Part shown: piece by piece, positions 34,951 through 46,099 of the stretch | How positions within the stretch are numbered: position 1 is the first letter of the stretch | Layout of the letters: every line of letters starts with the position of its first letter | From: Bryum argenteum | Taxonomy: Eukaryota; Streptophyta; Bryopsida; Bryales; Bryaceae | Direction of reading: 5' to 3' | Assembly (NCBI GenBank): GCA_037043015.1 | Contig: CM073322.1 | Location: 11,233,601-11,297,600 of the forward strand | Length of the DNA stretch: 64,000 bases | Translations under genes and position numbers: made by a program | The notes under the pieces: generated by a model | Seen by the model: only the letters and a program-made list of their open reading frames with translations | Database searches by the model: none | Told to the model about the DNA's origin: nothing

Positions 34951-36000
34951 ATAATCATGTAAAGAGTAAGAATGTATAGCATTCTCAAATCTTAAAAAAT
35001 AAAGTAACACTTATCAACAACTCTGACTTGTGTAGTGTATACTCAACTCTAGATTTCAAGCACATGTATGTATATTAAAACTGAAATTGCACGAGTATTG
35101 CACGACTATTCTTGTCTTCTGGTGCGAGAAACTCATGGTTTTGTATGAACAACTCCGTGGTGTTTCTTGTATTGCTGAGGAAGCTAAAATGATAGCGAGA
35201 GAACAGTATTGCGGGGTCAAGGATTCTAGGGCTGAGATTTGCGGGGTCAAGGATTCAAGGGGAAAAAGGGGGCTCAGATATAATGGGGGCTGAGATATAA
35301 TGGGGGCTAAGATATTATGGGGGCTGAGATATAATGGGAGCTGAGATATAATGGGGCAGGCAGGCATGCAGGGGAGTATCCTTAACGAAGGGGGTCCCTC
35401 TCAGTCGGCACCACTGTTGATGCATAATATATATGCATGCAATAAAATAAAGTTTAAGGAAAATGGAATTATTATTGATAACAATTATAGTTGCATGTGT
35501 TGTATGTTGAGAAACTCTTGAATTTGACTTGTAAAATATATAATTTCAACTATTAGAGGGGCAATGGATTTATATGACATGAATGACACCGTCAGTTGGC
35601 CTTCATACTCAGATGAAATTTTACAAAGATGTTGTAATAAAAAAGAGATTTACCAGTTACAAAAAGCATCATCCATGTCTTTTGACCACATCTCAACATG
35701 GCACTCAAAACAAAAATCATTCATTGAAATTCATGAGGTATGTGATTTCAAAGCCAAAAGAACATCCCAACATCAAAAAAATTACCATAAGTAATAACAC
35801 AAAAGGTAACATTCACAACAATGTGAACAGAACTTGTTAGAACAGAACTCACTAAAACCATCAATCATCATCAAAATTGAGCTATCATACACTGAGCCAT
35901 GAGAACTAAGTTGCACAGCACAAACCAAACACAAGGCTCTTACTGCACACATGAACTCAGACATTAAAATATGTTTTACTCGACATCAGGTATGCTAAAA
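34951..36000. repeat. Inverted duplicate of the copy 5 3' flank
   Basis: Reverse of 20640-21720, for example tgaaatttta/gagctatcatacactgagcc and cagtcggcaccactgttgat. It includes its own 17-bp tandem repeat (gctgagatataatgggg, five units, 35270-35360). No coding exon accompanies it, so the source gene of this arm is missing or was never copied. Confidence 0.75.
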
Positions 36001-37034
36001 TTCAAATACAACAATCCAATTTCAACAATTAAAAAGGCATGTAAAAGATTATTGAATTGAAAGTCCAAAAGGTTGGATTATGTCTTACGATCTTTTCTAC
36101 ATGTGAAGATAAGAAAACTTGAACAAAAGTAGAATGTCAATTTCTGAAGTTTTTGCAATTTAATAGATTTTGGGCAAATTTTGAGAATAAATGAGCATAT
36201 ACCGTAGTTTGGGCAATCTTGGGCAGTCAAATAGTGTGAATATCTCCTAAAGTACGAGGAGTTTTAGAGCATGAAATGACTTTCCACAAAGCTATGAAAA
36301 AAATCTACAACATGCAAAATGTGTCAACTTCATTGGAGTTAAAAATAGTAATACAAATGTTGACGAAAGTCGAATTGACCGGATTCGGGTCTCATACACA
36401 CGACCACACTTAGGGGTTAAGGTAGACAACTCATATTCTGAGCAGCACCACACACCGAGCAACCTACTACTCTTCCCATGAGTCCCCAAGTTCATTCTCA
36501 ATTGTACACGAGAGCTTGACCGGATAAAGGAATACCTATTACATCATCTTCCAAAATTCATAAACAAATAAAGGAAGGTTAAAAAAATTTGATTTCTTCA
36601 TCAATGCTCTTTTACAAACTTTGCACATTTCCCCCCAAAATTCCTTTGACAATTCTAGGAGGACTTGCTAAGCTAAAATTTGCTTGGCTTCTAAGCATGT
36701 CACCTTCGGTGCAAACAACTTATTAACCCCTAAAGCCAAAACCGACCACATTGTGTTCCATTTCCTTAAGCAAGATTTGCTATTTTTGAGATCTGAAACT
36801 TTTAGTCACTATATTTTACGATCTGTACCGTGAAATTTGATAATTATTGGTGGGTAGACTAATTAGACAGACAGTTACAAACAAGACCCTCCAATTGGCT
36901 TCCTCAAACTCAAACTCACAAATAAAAAAATTGTTCACAGAGATACGACCGTATGGAGATGCACTGCAGAGCTTCTCCTAAAGGGGTGAAATCAATGATT
37001 TCAACCGATTTGATGTCGTACGTCATACTGGGGG
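36001..37034. mobile_element. Two TTAA-TIR elements with poorly preserved ends
   Basis: One ends cacttaggggttaagg at about 36421 (left end unclear). Another begins TTAACCCCTAAAGCC at 36723 and ends about 36990 (ctcctaaaggggtgaa); its right part is the reverse of the family IV start at 6367. No gene is seen in the intervals. Confidence 0.5.
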
Positions 37035-37333
37035 GACTTACCAGCGTCCTTGCCTCCTTGCCTCCTTGCCCAGCCATATAAAAATTTGGGAGTAGATTTT
37101 CCCCCTATTTTTAATTGTTGATGTCATTCATGATACCATGCTGAGAATACAATGGGGTCTTAGATCCCATTTCGAAACTCAAGATTTCAAAAAAAAAGTA
37201 GTTGAAGGCCTCAATTTTTTTTTAAAATTTATTTTATTATCATTTTTATTTTTTATTTTTTTTCTTCTTCTGGCTGGGCAGGGAGTATGGGCGGGCAGGG
37301 AGTATGGGCGGGCAGGGGGCGCTCGCGTAAGTC
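37035..37333. mobile_element. TIR element with GACTTACCAGCG ends (short form)
   Basis: Left GACTTACCAGCG, right CGCGTAAGTC, interior as in 2168-2838 but without the nested block. It includes a duplicated gggagtatgggcgggcag. Confidence 0.65.
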
Positions 37334-37647
37334 CGAGCTTGAGGGATGTGCCAGATGTCCTGTGCACGTACGCCGATTTCACTGACGCTCGTTGAAATCA
37401 ATAAACAATGAGACTGGCCCCCACATACAGAACGCAAATGAACTGCTGTAATCTCCCAATGGTTCACTCTTCGTTAGTACCCGCCTTCGTCAGCTGTTTC
37501 TTCCCTGAGCACTGTTGTGGAGTGGTGGCGCGTGGCTGCTTGTGGGATCCGCTCCCAGAACGAGTTTTCACTAAAATGAATAAACAATGCGACTGGCCCC
37601 CACATAGCGACTCGGTCAAACCTCTGGCCTCGTTTGCGTCCTCGGCG

Positions 37648-38010
37648 TTAAGGTAGCGACACCCATTCCCGTGGCTTTAAGCTAATTATCATACTTCTGA
37701 ATGAGGAGTATGAGAAATTATTATACCACGGGAAAGGCAATTAGATTTTAATCTGAAATGTATCGAAAAAGTCATGTTATTGGAAAATTTGTGTTCGTTC
37801 TTGATAATCAAAGTCAAAAATTGATTTGCACATTTTGACTGTGTCTAAATGGCCTTGATTCCGTGACTTGGAGAAGCAAATTCTGCCACTATACTTTTAC
37901 TGCATTTAGTAATATTTGTTCTCAACAAATGATCAAAGTCACTCAGATTGAGGTGCCCTGTATGCTGACGCAAATGGGTACAGTAACGGGAATGGGTGTC
38001 GCTACCTTAA
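37648..38010. mobile_element. TTAA-bounded TIR element with GGTAGCGACACCC ends
   Basis: TTAAGGTAGCGACACCCATT at the left is mirrored by aatgggtgtcgctaccTTAA at the right, a near-perfect inverted repeat of about 22 bp. The ends differ from the CCCCTAAA group but the TTAA border is the same. The 360-bp element has no transposase frame. Confidence 0.8.
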
Positions 38011-38249
38011 TTCTCGGACCTCAAGATTCATACAAGCCCCTCTTCTGTCTGTCTCCGGACCTCCCCTTTCCATTGTACCGTCCTTACATGCACCGACCTT
38101 CTCCTTGTTTCCCTCCCCTCTAACCTGTCTTGTAAAGCTTAAATCTCTGTTCCGAGCCATAATCTCATAATCTCTGTAATCTCATTTCTGTTCTCTACAC
38201 ATTTTCCTTCGTCTCCCTTTGATTCACTTCAGTTCTTCTTTCCTCCACC

Positions 38250-38866
38250 ATGTCAAACAGCGGGTACATGGCATTCTACCTCTTTCCTGGTCGCAATGAA
38301 TGCAGCTTCTCTTTCTGTAGACTCGTACGTTTCTGTTGGAAATCGCATTGCCAGGCTTGGTCACACAATCCTCCTGTTTTTAGCAATTCAGTAGTGTGGA
38401 GAGTGATGTTAGGACTATTAGAGTAGAGTATACAATTGCAGCGGGGAGCGTGTTTTGTTCGGATTCCCCAACCCTTCCCCTCGTTTATTCTCAGTCAGTA
38501 TGCCGTCATTGTGGGTGCCGGGGAGGATCGATCCATTTGAATTGAGAGACGCCTACGACTTAGATTAGCACAGCAGTTCATTTGCGTTCTGTGGAGGCGA
38601 TTTTTGCATAGATCTATTGTTAGAAATTGATCAAATTCTGTTCTTGGCTTTTCAGAAGCAATGGCGGGGTTCCTCCTCGAGGACGACCACCACCCCCGCC
38701 GCCGCCTCCACCACCACCCCCGCCGCCGCCGCCACCACCACCCCCGCCTCCGCCGCCGCCACCACCACCGCAAGTGGATCTCGCACTAAGTTGGCTGGGG
38801 GACGTTCCCGAACCAACAAAAAGCGTGATCGAGTCAGTGATCTGGCCCCGAGTTCCAGAGCTCTAA
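38250..38866 (+). CDS. DVPEP-family microprotein, copy 8, with a long polyproline tract (type B)
   Basis: An unrecognised family member of 74 aa. Exon 1 is 38250-38263 (ATG TCA AAC AGC GG), the intron is 38264-38655, and exon 2 is 38656-38866. After MSNSGSNGGVPPRGR comes an uninterrupted run of 28 prolines, then QVDLALSWLGDVPEP, TKSVIESVIWP and a slightly extended end RVPEL. The run is encoded by mixed CCA/CCG/CCC/CCT codons in a 36-bp-like pattern, pointing to repeat expansion followed by point mutation. The Gln residues normally in the linker have been replaced. The 3' untranslated exon follows an acceptor at about 39019, and AATAAA is at 39247-39252. Polyproline II structure is expected for the linker. 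Confidence 0.8.
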
Positions 38867-39764
38867 CTGAGGTAGGAGCTCCGAATCTCTTATCGTTTGC
38901 TTATGGCCCATATTCTTATGGTACACTGGCCAATGACTTGTAGGTTGTCAAGAGGATTTATGCTCGCAATACTCTTGAAGATATTCTGACCTTGCTGCTT
39001 GCTCTTGTTGTCACAACAGGTATATATCGATCAACGAGTTTATTGCAAGATTTTGAGTGCCCATTATTGTGCACAGCTTTTGGAATGCAGCCACTCGAAT
39101 TGAGATCTTCCTGGGAGTGTAGAGGAGCTACAATAGCGAGTAGCTATTAGTGATGGATTGCACATGCTCACATGCGCGTGGTTGATGTGCAGCATTTGTT
39201 TCTGGACCCATGCTTGTTTAAGAGCTTTTTTTAAAGCTGATGATAGAATAAAAGCATATATATTCAGTAGTTAGCCGATCTCTGCTGAAAGATTGTTGCC
39301 TTGGGTTTTGTATTGATTTCTCTTGTTCTATTATAATCAAGAAAGGAATATTGACAGAATGAAAGTGAAAGAAAGTGGAGCTGTTCGGGGAAGATGTGTT
39401 GTGATTTCGGCACTGCAGTGAGTAAATGGAAGATGCCTGGGATTGTGATGATGCTCATTGTGGCCATAACTTCAAATTGATGTGTATACGAAGTCTTGTA
39501 AATGACTTGTTGCTTTACAGCATGGCTTGTGGTGTATGGAAGCCTTTTGGTGATGATTGGTTGAGTGCACTTTGATATGTGTATTGCTGGGATCTTGAAG
39601 TAGATGAAAGAAAACGAATCAACGTCACAGAGTGTTGCGTTGTGGGACCGGCAAAGTGTCCACGAGGCTACTCGAGGAAAGCGCCATTGAATCCTCCCAA
39701 TTCCTGCCCTGCCTGTCTAGCCTTGTGGGCCCTGGTTGACTGCAGCCTTTCTCTAGGGATCTGC

Positions 39765-40071
39765 TTAAAGTTGGCCAGCAAGCTGGTCACGGAGCCTCTA
39801 GTCGGGCAAATAATCCGTGCCCCCAAATAAAAATTGGGGTATATTTGCCCCCTAATTTTTTAATGGTTGATGTCACCCATAGCTTCATAGACACTCCCCA
39901 GGGTAAAATGGGGTTGTAGACCCCACTTCTAAACTCAAATTTTAAAAAAAAAAACACAAGAGGGCATTCCAAAATGCAAAAAACAAAAAAATGGATTTTC
40001 TGGCCGGGCAGGAGATCGGGCGGGCAGGTAGGGTCGACGGGCTCCGTGACCAGCTCGCTGGCCAGCTTTAA
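39765..40071. mobile_element. TTAA-bounded TIR element with long inverted repeats
   Basis: Inside TTAA, the left arm agttggccagcaagctggtc-acggagcc is matched by ggctccgtgaccagctcgct-ggccagct at the right, about 28 bp with one or two mismatches. The interior (tatttgccccctaatttttt, gccgggcaggagatcgggcg) is related to the GACTTACC elements at 2168 and 37035 although the ends differ. Confidence 0.75.
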
Positions 40072-40809
40072 GTTCACCCCTTTCTCCAGGTCTTTGTCAT
40101 CGTCAATGTGTTGCCAGCAAGCCATTGCAGTGCCGCAAAAGCTAATATGTACTGTAATCAAGTCAGAAATATATTATTTAGTGAGATAATACAATGGAAG
40201 ATACAAAGTGTTTGGAGTAAAGATCTTCATCTTAACTTTGAAGGCTACCCTTTAAAGCAATAACGTATGGAAATTATGCAATTTGGGTAAAGATGTTCAG
40301 AACCCTCTCAAGTAAAAATCTAATAATTTTGACCCTGCTAGTATGACAAAATCTCCCTACTGGGGCAGAAAAATAAACTGTAAATCACATCACAGCAAGT
40401 GAGTTGTCATGGAACACTCAAGTGGTTTTTACTGTGTAGTGAGATAATAAAATGTATATTACTTCTTGTAATTGAAGGGTAGTCTGAGGATGTCTAGTAG
40501 AGCAGACTGAAACCATTTACTAAACAAACAAAAGGATGGATGACATGGCAAGTTCCCTCCACAATGTAGTGGATAAGATGGTGAACATCCAGTTTTGTCC
40601 ACCTCCACTGGACGTCCCAGTCTCAACCAGGCCTTAGTGTCCTTGGCTCCCTACATGCGCTTGTACCGAAAATGACGAGTGTTCCTTCTCCTTCCTTTCT
40701 AAGACTTTAAACTTCCCACCATTCTCAAGCACCATGATTACCGTCCCTCTTCCTTTTCTAAACTTCTCTTTACCACTCCTCCATGTCTTCTTCATGAAAA
40801 TGATTAAAC
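40072..40809. other. Spacer, no gene seen
   Basis: Unique-looking sequence of moderate AT content with no supported coding or repeat structure. Confidence 0.45.
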
Positions 40810-40952
40810 TAAAATCTTATACAAAATTCGTATTAATTTGTCAAACACAATTTAGATGAGATGTACATTTGATACATTGATGACGGCTTAGATGATTGTA
40901 CATCTCACTAAATTGTGTTTAACAAATGAATAGGAATTTTGTGTGATAAGAC
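40810..40952. mobile_element. Foldback (hairpin) element
   Basis: Arms at about 40815-40868 and 40895-40952 are inverted copies (acacaatttagatgagatgt / acatctcactaaattgtgt; further out aaaatcttatacaaaatt / aattttgtgtgataaga) around a 25-bp loop. It abuts the truncated left side of the family III element behind it. Confidence 0.7.
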
Positions 40953-41819
40953 AACTTCAATTAGCTATTTGAATCTCAACGGTACAAACTTGTCATAGAT
41001 CATGTGGACCAAAACTTGACTCATGGACCTCATACATTGCAAGATCATAACATATTAGTGCGCAAAACATGCTACAAAATACCAACATTTTCACTTTGAA
41101 GTGAAAATACTACCAACATGAAATTTGCAATTAAAAAGCCACCAACTAGGAAGTTGTTCAACTTCATCTTCAAGAAACTTTTGCACCATAAAAGTTAATC
41201 ATAAATTTATCGTGGCTCAAATAGTAGCCTTGCAATGGTGAAAACTGCCAAAAATTTTACAAAGGAAAAATAGTCAAAAATTATACCCCTTGCACTCAAA
41301 TCCATGCTTTATTTGTAGGAATATTCTTGATCGGGTCAAGGTTTCTACCACTAAATTAGACTCTAATTGGAATTTATCCCAAAAAATAAAGTCAAAATCT
41401 AATCGTAGATAAAGGAGATAGCTCTTCAAAAATCATCAATTTTTTCACTTTCTTCATCATAGGAACATCATTGCAAAACCAATACCAACGTTGTTAGGAT
41501 GCACCTAAAGATTACACCTATGCAAAAGAAATTCAAGAAGAACTCTTTTTGATTTCACATAATTGGCTTGCAATAATAAAACATGCCAAATGTTAAAAAA
41601 ACCAAAAGACAAAAGCTGTCTTCAATAAAATGCATGACACTTATACATACTTCATTGTATGGCCCAACAAATCTAACCACACAATGTAGACTTGATTTAT
41701 GACCCAACCCAAGTGATTTTGTCCAAAACGGAGTCAAGATGAAGAAGTTACAGCCCTCAAAGGTTTATGCCCTTCATCCAAAATGTAATTTTTCGACACT
41801 AGGGACGTATAGAGGTTAA
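40953..41819. mobile_element. 5'-truncated family III TTAA element
   Basis: The sequence matches 23040-23957 and ends CTAGGGACGTATAGAGGTTAA. The left end is missing where the foldback element begins. Confidence 0.7.
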
Positions 41820-41998
41820 GCAAGGTACAGAAGGAAGTTCGACGCTATTGTACAAAAATTATGATTTTTCTGAGGAAGAATGTTTTAGTTCTATTCAAAA
41901 ACAGTAAGATCTCTAGAATCAATCCACTGAACTCCATATTTTTTTCTGTACACGCGCACACCTTGTCAGTCATGAGTCAACGATTCCAGTGGTCCTAC

Positions 41999-42295
41999 CC
42001 GATTTCTCTCCCCTCCTCCCCCCTTCCATCTTCTCCCCTCCTCCCCTCTCCCCCCTCCCATCTTCTCCCCTCCTCCCCCCTCCCCCCTCCCATCTTCTCC
42101 CCTCCTCCCCCCTCCCCCCTCCCATCTTCTCTCCCCTCCTCTCCCCTCCTCTCCGCTCCTCTCCCCTCCTCTTCCCCTCTTCCCCTTTTCTCCTCCCTCA
42201 GACTTGCTTGTCGCTCACCGCGAGCTCCTCTCCCCCTCCCCTTCCCCCCCGCCTCCCACTGTTTAAAACTCCCTGCTACGAACAATGGCTCTTCA
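41999..42295 (+). promoter_or_regulatory. Type B promoter of copy 9: C/T minisatellite and TATA-like box
   Basis: A 190-bp C/T tract made of units such as ctcccctcctccccc-tcccatctt leads to TTTAAAA at 42262-42268. The conserved ATGG is at 42285, 23 nt on. The distal gataagtatgatctgagctg block is absent here, replaced by a truncated transposon flank. Repetitive frames over the tract are artefacts. Confidence 0.5.
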
Positions 42296-42340
42296 CAAAT
42301 TTTCCTTCGTCTTCCTTTCACTTCACTCATTTTCTCCACC

Positions 42341-42845
42341 ATGTCAAGCAGCGGGTATGGCATCCATTCTCATCCTGTATTGCTTGAAATTACATTCTGA
42401 GGCCAGATCACACAATCCTCCTGATGCTAGAAATAGTAGTGTGGGGAGTGATCACAGGAAAATTAGACTAGAGTCTACGATTACAGCGGGAAGGGTGTTT
42501 TGTTTGGATCATTCAACACTCTCGTTTATTCTCCGTCAGGAATAATCGAGTTGAGAACTTGAGATTAATATCCACTCGAAACGAGAGTAGATTAGCATCA
42601 GCAGTTGCAATCGCATTCTGGGTATGCTCAGTTGCATCAGTAGATCAGCACTAATCAAGTTCAATTTGTGGCTTTTCAGAAGCAATGGCGGGGTTCCTCC
42701 CCAACGAGATGGACCACCTCCTCCACGACCACCCACGCCGCCTCCTCCTCCACCTCCACCAGCGGATCCGGCACTAGGCTGGCTGGAGGACGTTCCCCAA
42801 CCGAGGAATAGCGCGGCCGCGTCAACGGTTTGGCCCAAGTTCTAG
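42341..42845 (+). CDS. DVPEP-family microprotein, copy 9 (type B, diverged tail)
   Basis: An unrecognised family member of 59 aa. Exon 1 is 42341-42354 (ATG TCA AGC AGC GG), the intron is 42355-42679, and exon 2 is 42680-42845. The protein reads MSSSGSNGGVPPQRDG, a proline-rich linker (PPPPRPPTPPPPPPPP), then ADPALGWLEDVPQP, RNSAAASTVWPKF. The tail is the most diverged of the intact copies: EP is QP, and SVAESVI is SAAASTV. The Trp residues, DVP and the terminal WPKF remain. The 3' intron starts near 42859 and its acceptor (tgacaacag) ends about 42998. The poly(A) signal is degenerate (gagcaattcttag, about 43231). Confidence 0.78.
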
Positions 42846-43239
42846 AGCTCTCACGAAGGTAGGAGCATCAAACCTATTCATGTTTGCTCATGGTCCATGT
42901 CTTCGATACACTAGACAGAGACTTGTATGTTTCGAACAATGTACAATACTCGTGGAAATATTCTGAACTTGCTGCTTGTTCTTGTTTGTGACAACAGGTT
43001 TGTATCGATCAAGGGGTCTTTTGCAAGATTTTGGAGTGCCCAATATTGTGCACAGCTTTTGGAATGAAGCCACTCGAATTGGGAGCTACCTGGGAGTGTA
43101 GAGCAGCTGCGATGGATTGTGCTCACATGGGCATGGTTGATGTGCAGCATTAGTTTCTTGACCCACGGAACCGGTGCGAAAACTTTCCTGGCAGATTTTA
43201 GAACCATAATTATTCAAATGTTTTATTTGATGAGCAATT

Positions 43240-44320
43240 CTTAGAAATCGAAGAGCGGTTACGAGAAGTGTTGTGATTTTGAATTTCATGTGATGTGTAG
43301 ACTAAGCCTTGCTGTGACTTTTCGCTTTGCATCTCGTATCACCCCACAGGATTCATGGTGTATGCAAGCTTTTTGTTGGTTCAGTCCCGCTCAGTAAACT
43401 CTGCTGCTTGGATTTTCAAAGTCTTCTGGATGTTGCTGTGGTATGGATTAACTTTCAAAGCGTTAAAGCCATGATCTTTAGGGAATAATTTGTTGAAAAT
43501 GCTCTGTTTAGGTTAGTGCTATGTTTATTTTTCTTGTACTAGGTAACATATCCAATGGCAAGTCTAACTCTTATGCGCAAATAATGGAATAGAATGACTA
43601 GACCATGTGCCTTACTGTGACAGAGTTGACCTAATTTTTAATTTTGTCTGTTTTTCAGAATATTCGTTTACTATCAAATCACAATGTCATAAAATGTTCT
43701 TTACTGTTTATTAATAAAAGCTTGTCACAAATAAGTGAAAAACTTAATATCACATTTAGAAGAACTGGTTTGATGTTCAATTTGTCAAAAGGATAAGCAG
43801 CCAACTTCATAAGGACATTTTGATGTTTGTGACTCATCATTATATGAAGGCTCAAAGGCAAAATTAATTGATCAATGTCACATCATTTGGAATCCCTTTG
43901 TCACACCATTTGTCACACTTTGACATTAAAAAAAAAGTTCGAAGATGATTAAGACAAACTCAAAGTGCATAGGGACAAACACACATATGATTTGTCACTT
44001 TGCAAATATTTCATTGGAAAAAGTGCATTGATCACTTATTTATTCTAGAATGGTGAATTTGTTTTCTTGTATTGAGTTAAAGAATTCTCGATGCAAGAAT
44101 CACCTATTACACATTCAACTAATTTTGGATCACGCAAAGTTTGAAGTAAGCAAAAACAAATTAATCAAAATCTAGGTTTTGTAGAAATATTCCTTCAATA
44201 TGTAGATTTCATAGGGATTCCCATGTAAAAATATCCAAATTTACTTAACCTCTAAACATCACAACCTATATTTCGCAACACATCAAACAAACAAACACAT
44301 CACATCGCTAGCTCCTCTAT
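43240..44320. other. 3' flanks of copies 9 and 10, facing each other
   Basis: No coding region. The plus-strand flank of copy 9 and the downstream side of minus-strand copy 10 meet here; the middle is AT-rich. Confidence 0.5.
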
Positions 44321-44616
44321 CTATGTATGATCCGAGGTAGCTTCAAACTCGAGTGGCAGCAATCTAGAAGCTGTGCACAGTACGTAAGGGCACTCAAATT
44401 TCGCAAAAGACCCCTTGATCGCTATATATCTGTTGTCACAACAAGAACAAGCAGCAAGCTCAGAATATGTCCACGAGTATTCTTAGCTCTCATAAAGTAC
44501 ACGTTCAAATCCTCTTGAAAACATACATGTGGTTGACCAGTCTACCAAGAAAATCATTGGAACATGAGCAAACATGAAGTCAGAGGTTTGGTACTCCTAG
44601 TACCTCAATCAAAGCT

Positions 44617-45211
44617 CTAGAACTTGGGCCAAACCACTGACTCAGCCACGCTATTTCTCGGTTGGGGAACGTCCCACAGCCAGCCTAATGCGGGATCCAC
44701 CTGCACTACGGGAGCTTGAGCATTCTGCTGCGCTGGTGGAGGTGGAGGAGGCGGCTGTGGTGGTGGACCTTGCATGAGGAGGAACCCCGCCATTGCTTCT
44801 GCAAAGCCACGCAGTGTGCATTTGATTAGTCTACAACGAGTTGATCTGATAATGCAACTTCGCCTACCCGAACTGCTAATGGTAGTCTTCCTCATTGTCC
44901 TCTCTCATGACAATTGGGACTTACTGCGCTTTCCTCTACCACAGAGACTGAGATTTATCTAGAGGCGTTGGGAATCCAAACAGAACCTAAAGGTCACTCC
45001 CTACACTACAGAATCGCTGGAAAAATATGCATTTCAACAGAAGGATTGTGTGATCTGGCCTAGCATTGCAGTTTCAGAGTGTCCATAAGAGCTCACAGCA
45101 GGAGAAGCGGCATCCATGTGGAGAAGAGAGAGAGAGAGAGAGAGCCGTACCCGCTGCTTGACATGGTGGAGAAAATGAGTTTCGTGAAAGTGAGGATTTC
45201 TGAGAAGCCAT
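44617..45211 (-). CDS. DVPEP-family microprotein, copy 10, read from the upstream ATG (type B, minus strand)
   Basis: An unrecognised family member, the only one on this strand. The usual start (ATG at 45164, exon 1 45151-45164) spliced to exon 2 (44798-44617) puts the conserved tail out of frame and stops at a TAG inside it. Read from the conserved upstream ATG at 45211, exon 1 is 45151-45211 (61 nt) and the junction reads in frame through the whole tail, giving 80 aa: MASQKSSLSRNSFSPPCQAA, EAMAGFLLMQG, a proline run, AQQNAQAPVVQV, then DPALGWLWDVPQP, RNSVAESVVWPKF. A TATA-like CTATAAT (45227-45233) lies only about 20 nt upstream of this ATG, so whether the codon is transcribed is uncertain. 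Otherwise the copy is a frameshift pseudogene. The conserved 3' exon is recognisable at 44330-44430. Confidence 0.5.
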
Positions 45212-45469
45212 GGGGGGAAGGAAGAGATTATAGCTTTGGAAGGGGGGTGGGAGCGGCAGACATTGGTGGTGTTCTTTCTTGCAAATGCGCAGGGTGTTTT
45301 TTATATACACGAGGAAAGCGGAGAAAAGGTAAGTGGGAGTTTACACGTGCGACTCTGTTTCACAGCAGTGAGGGAGGTGGATTCCAGCTCAAAATAGGAC
45401 TGTCGTACGTAAGGTGCTCATAGTGGTGCACATTCCAGCATGGAAAATTCATAGAAGATTCGTAGTAAA

Positions 45470-45720
45470 GTGAGCTGCGCGGAGTTGTCTTCTTCGCCGG
45501 TGGCCCTTTGCTCGACCCTCGGTCGCCCCCACACATTCGACCGAGCGTGTGGGGCAAGCGGAGGTAGCCTAACGGCGCTGGAGCGAGGCTGGCTGCGGGA
45601 TGTTCCCGAACCAAGATGTAGCGTGGCTGAATCAATGGTTTGGCAAGACTCTAGAGCTCTGACTAAGGTAGGAGCACCAATTCCCTTACAATTTGCTCAT
45701 GATCCATATTCTCGGCAGAC
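45470..45720 (+). pseudogene. DVPEP-family copy 11, 5' end replaced
   Basis: No exon 1, acceptor or Pro/Gln linker is present. The tail motif GWLRDVPEP, RCSVAESMVW is in frame with unrelated sequence from 45470 (MSCAELSSSPVALCSTLGRP...), so the recombination point is near 45570. WPKF-stop is lost and the frame runs on. Downstream, the 3' intron acceptor (tgacaacag, about 45819), conserved 3' exon and AATAAA (about 46077) are intact. The copy lies head-to-head with minus-strand copy 10, so inversion or unequal exchange probably removed its 5' end. Confidence 0.6.
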
Positions 45721-46099
45721 TTGTCAACGACATGTATGTTCGAACGCATAGTTTATGAGAGCTTAGAATACTCCCGGACATATTCGGAGTTTGCTGCTTT
45801 TTCATGTTGTGACAACAGGTATATATCAATCAAGAGGACTTGTGCAAAATTTGAGTGTCCTAACGTACTGTGCACAGCTTCTAGAATGCAGCCACTGGAA
45901 TTGGAAGCTACCTCGGATCGTATGTAGATAGAGGAGCTAGGTAAGCGATGTGATGGGTTGTGCTCATATGGGCAATGTATAAATGTGTAGCATTCGGTCG
46001 TTTCTGGACCCATACTTGTTCTAGATTGGCTCAAAATTTTCTGAGCTGATGGTAGAAACCTTTGTTTTCGATGAGCAATAAAAAAGAAAGGGAAACCTT

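Noticed and set aside
39579-40189. Frames across 39579-40189 on both strands
   Set aside because: They run through the inverted repeats of a TTAA element.
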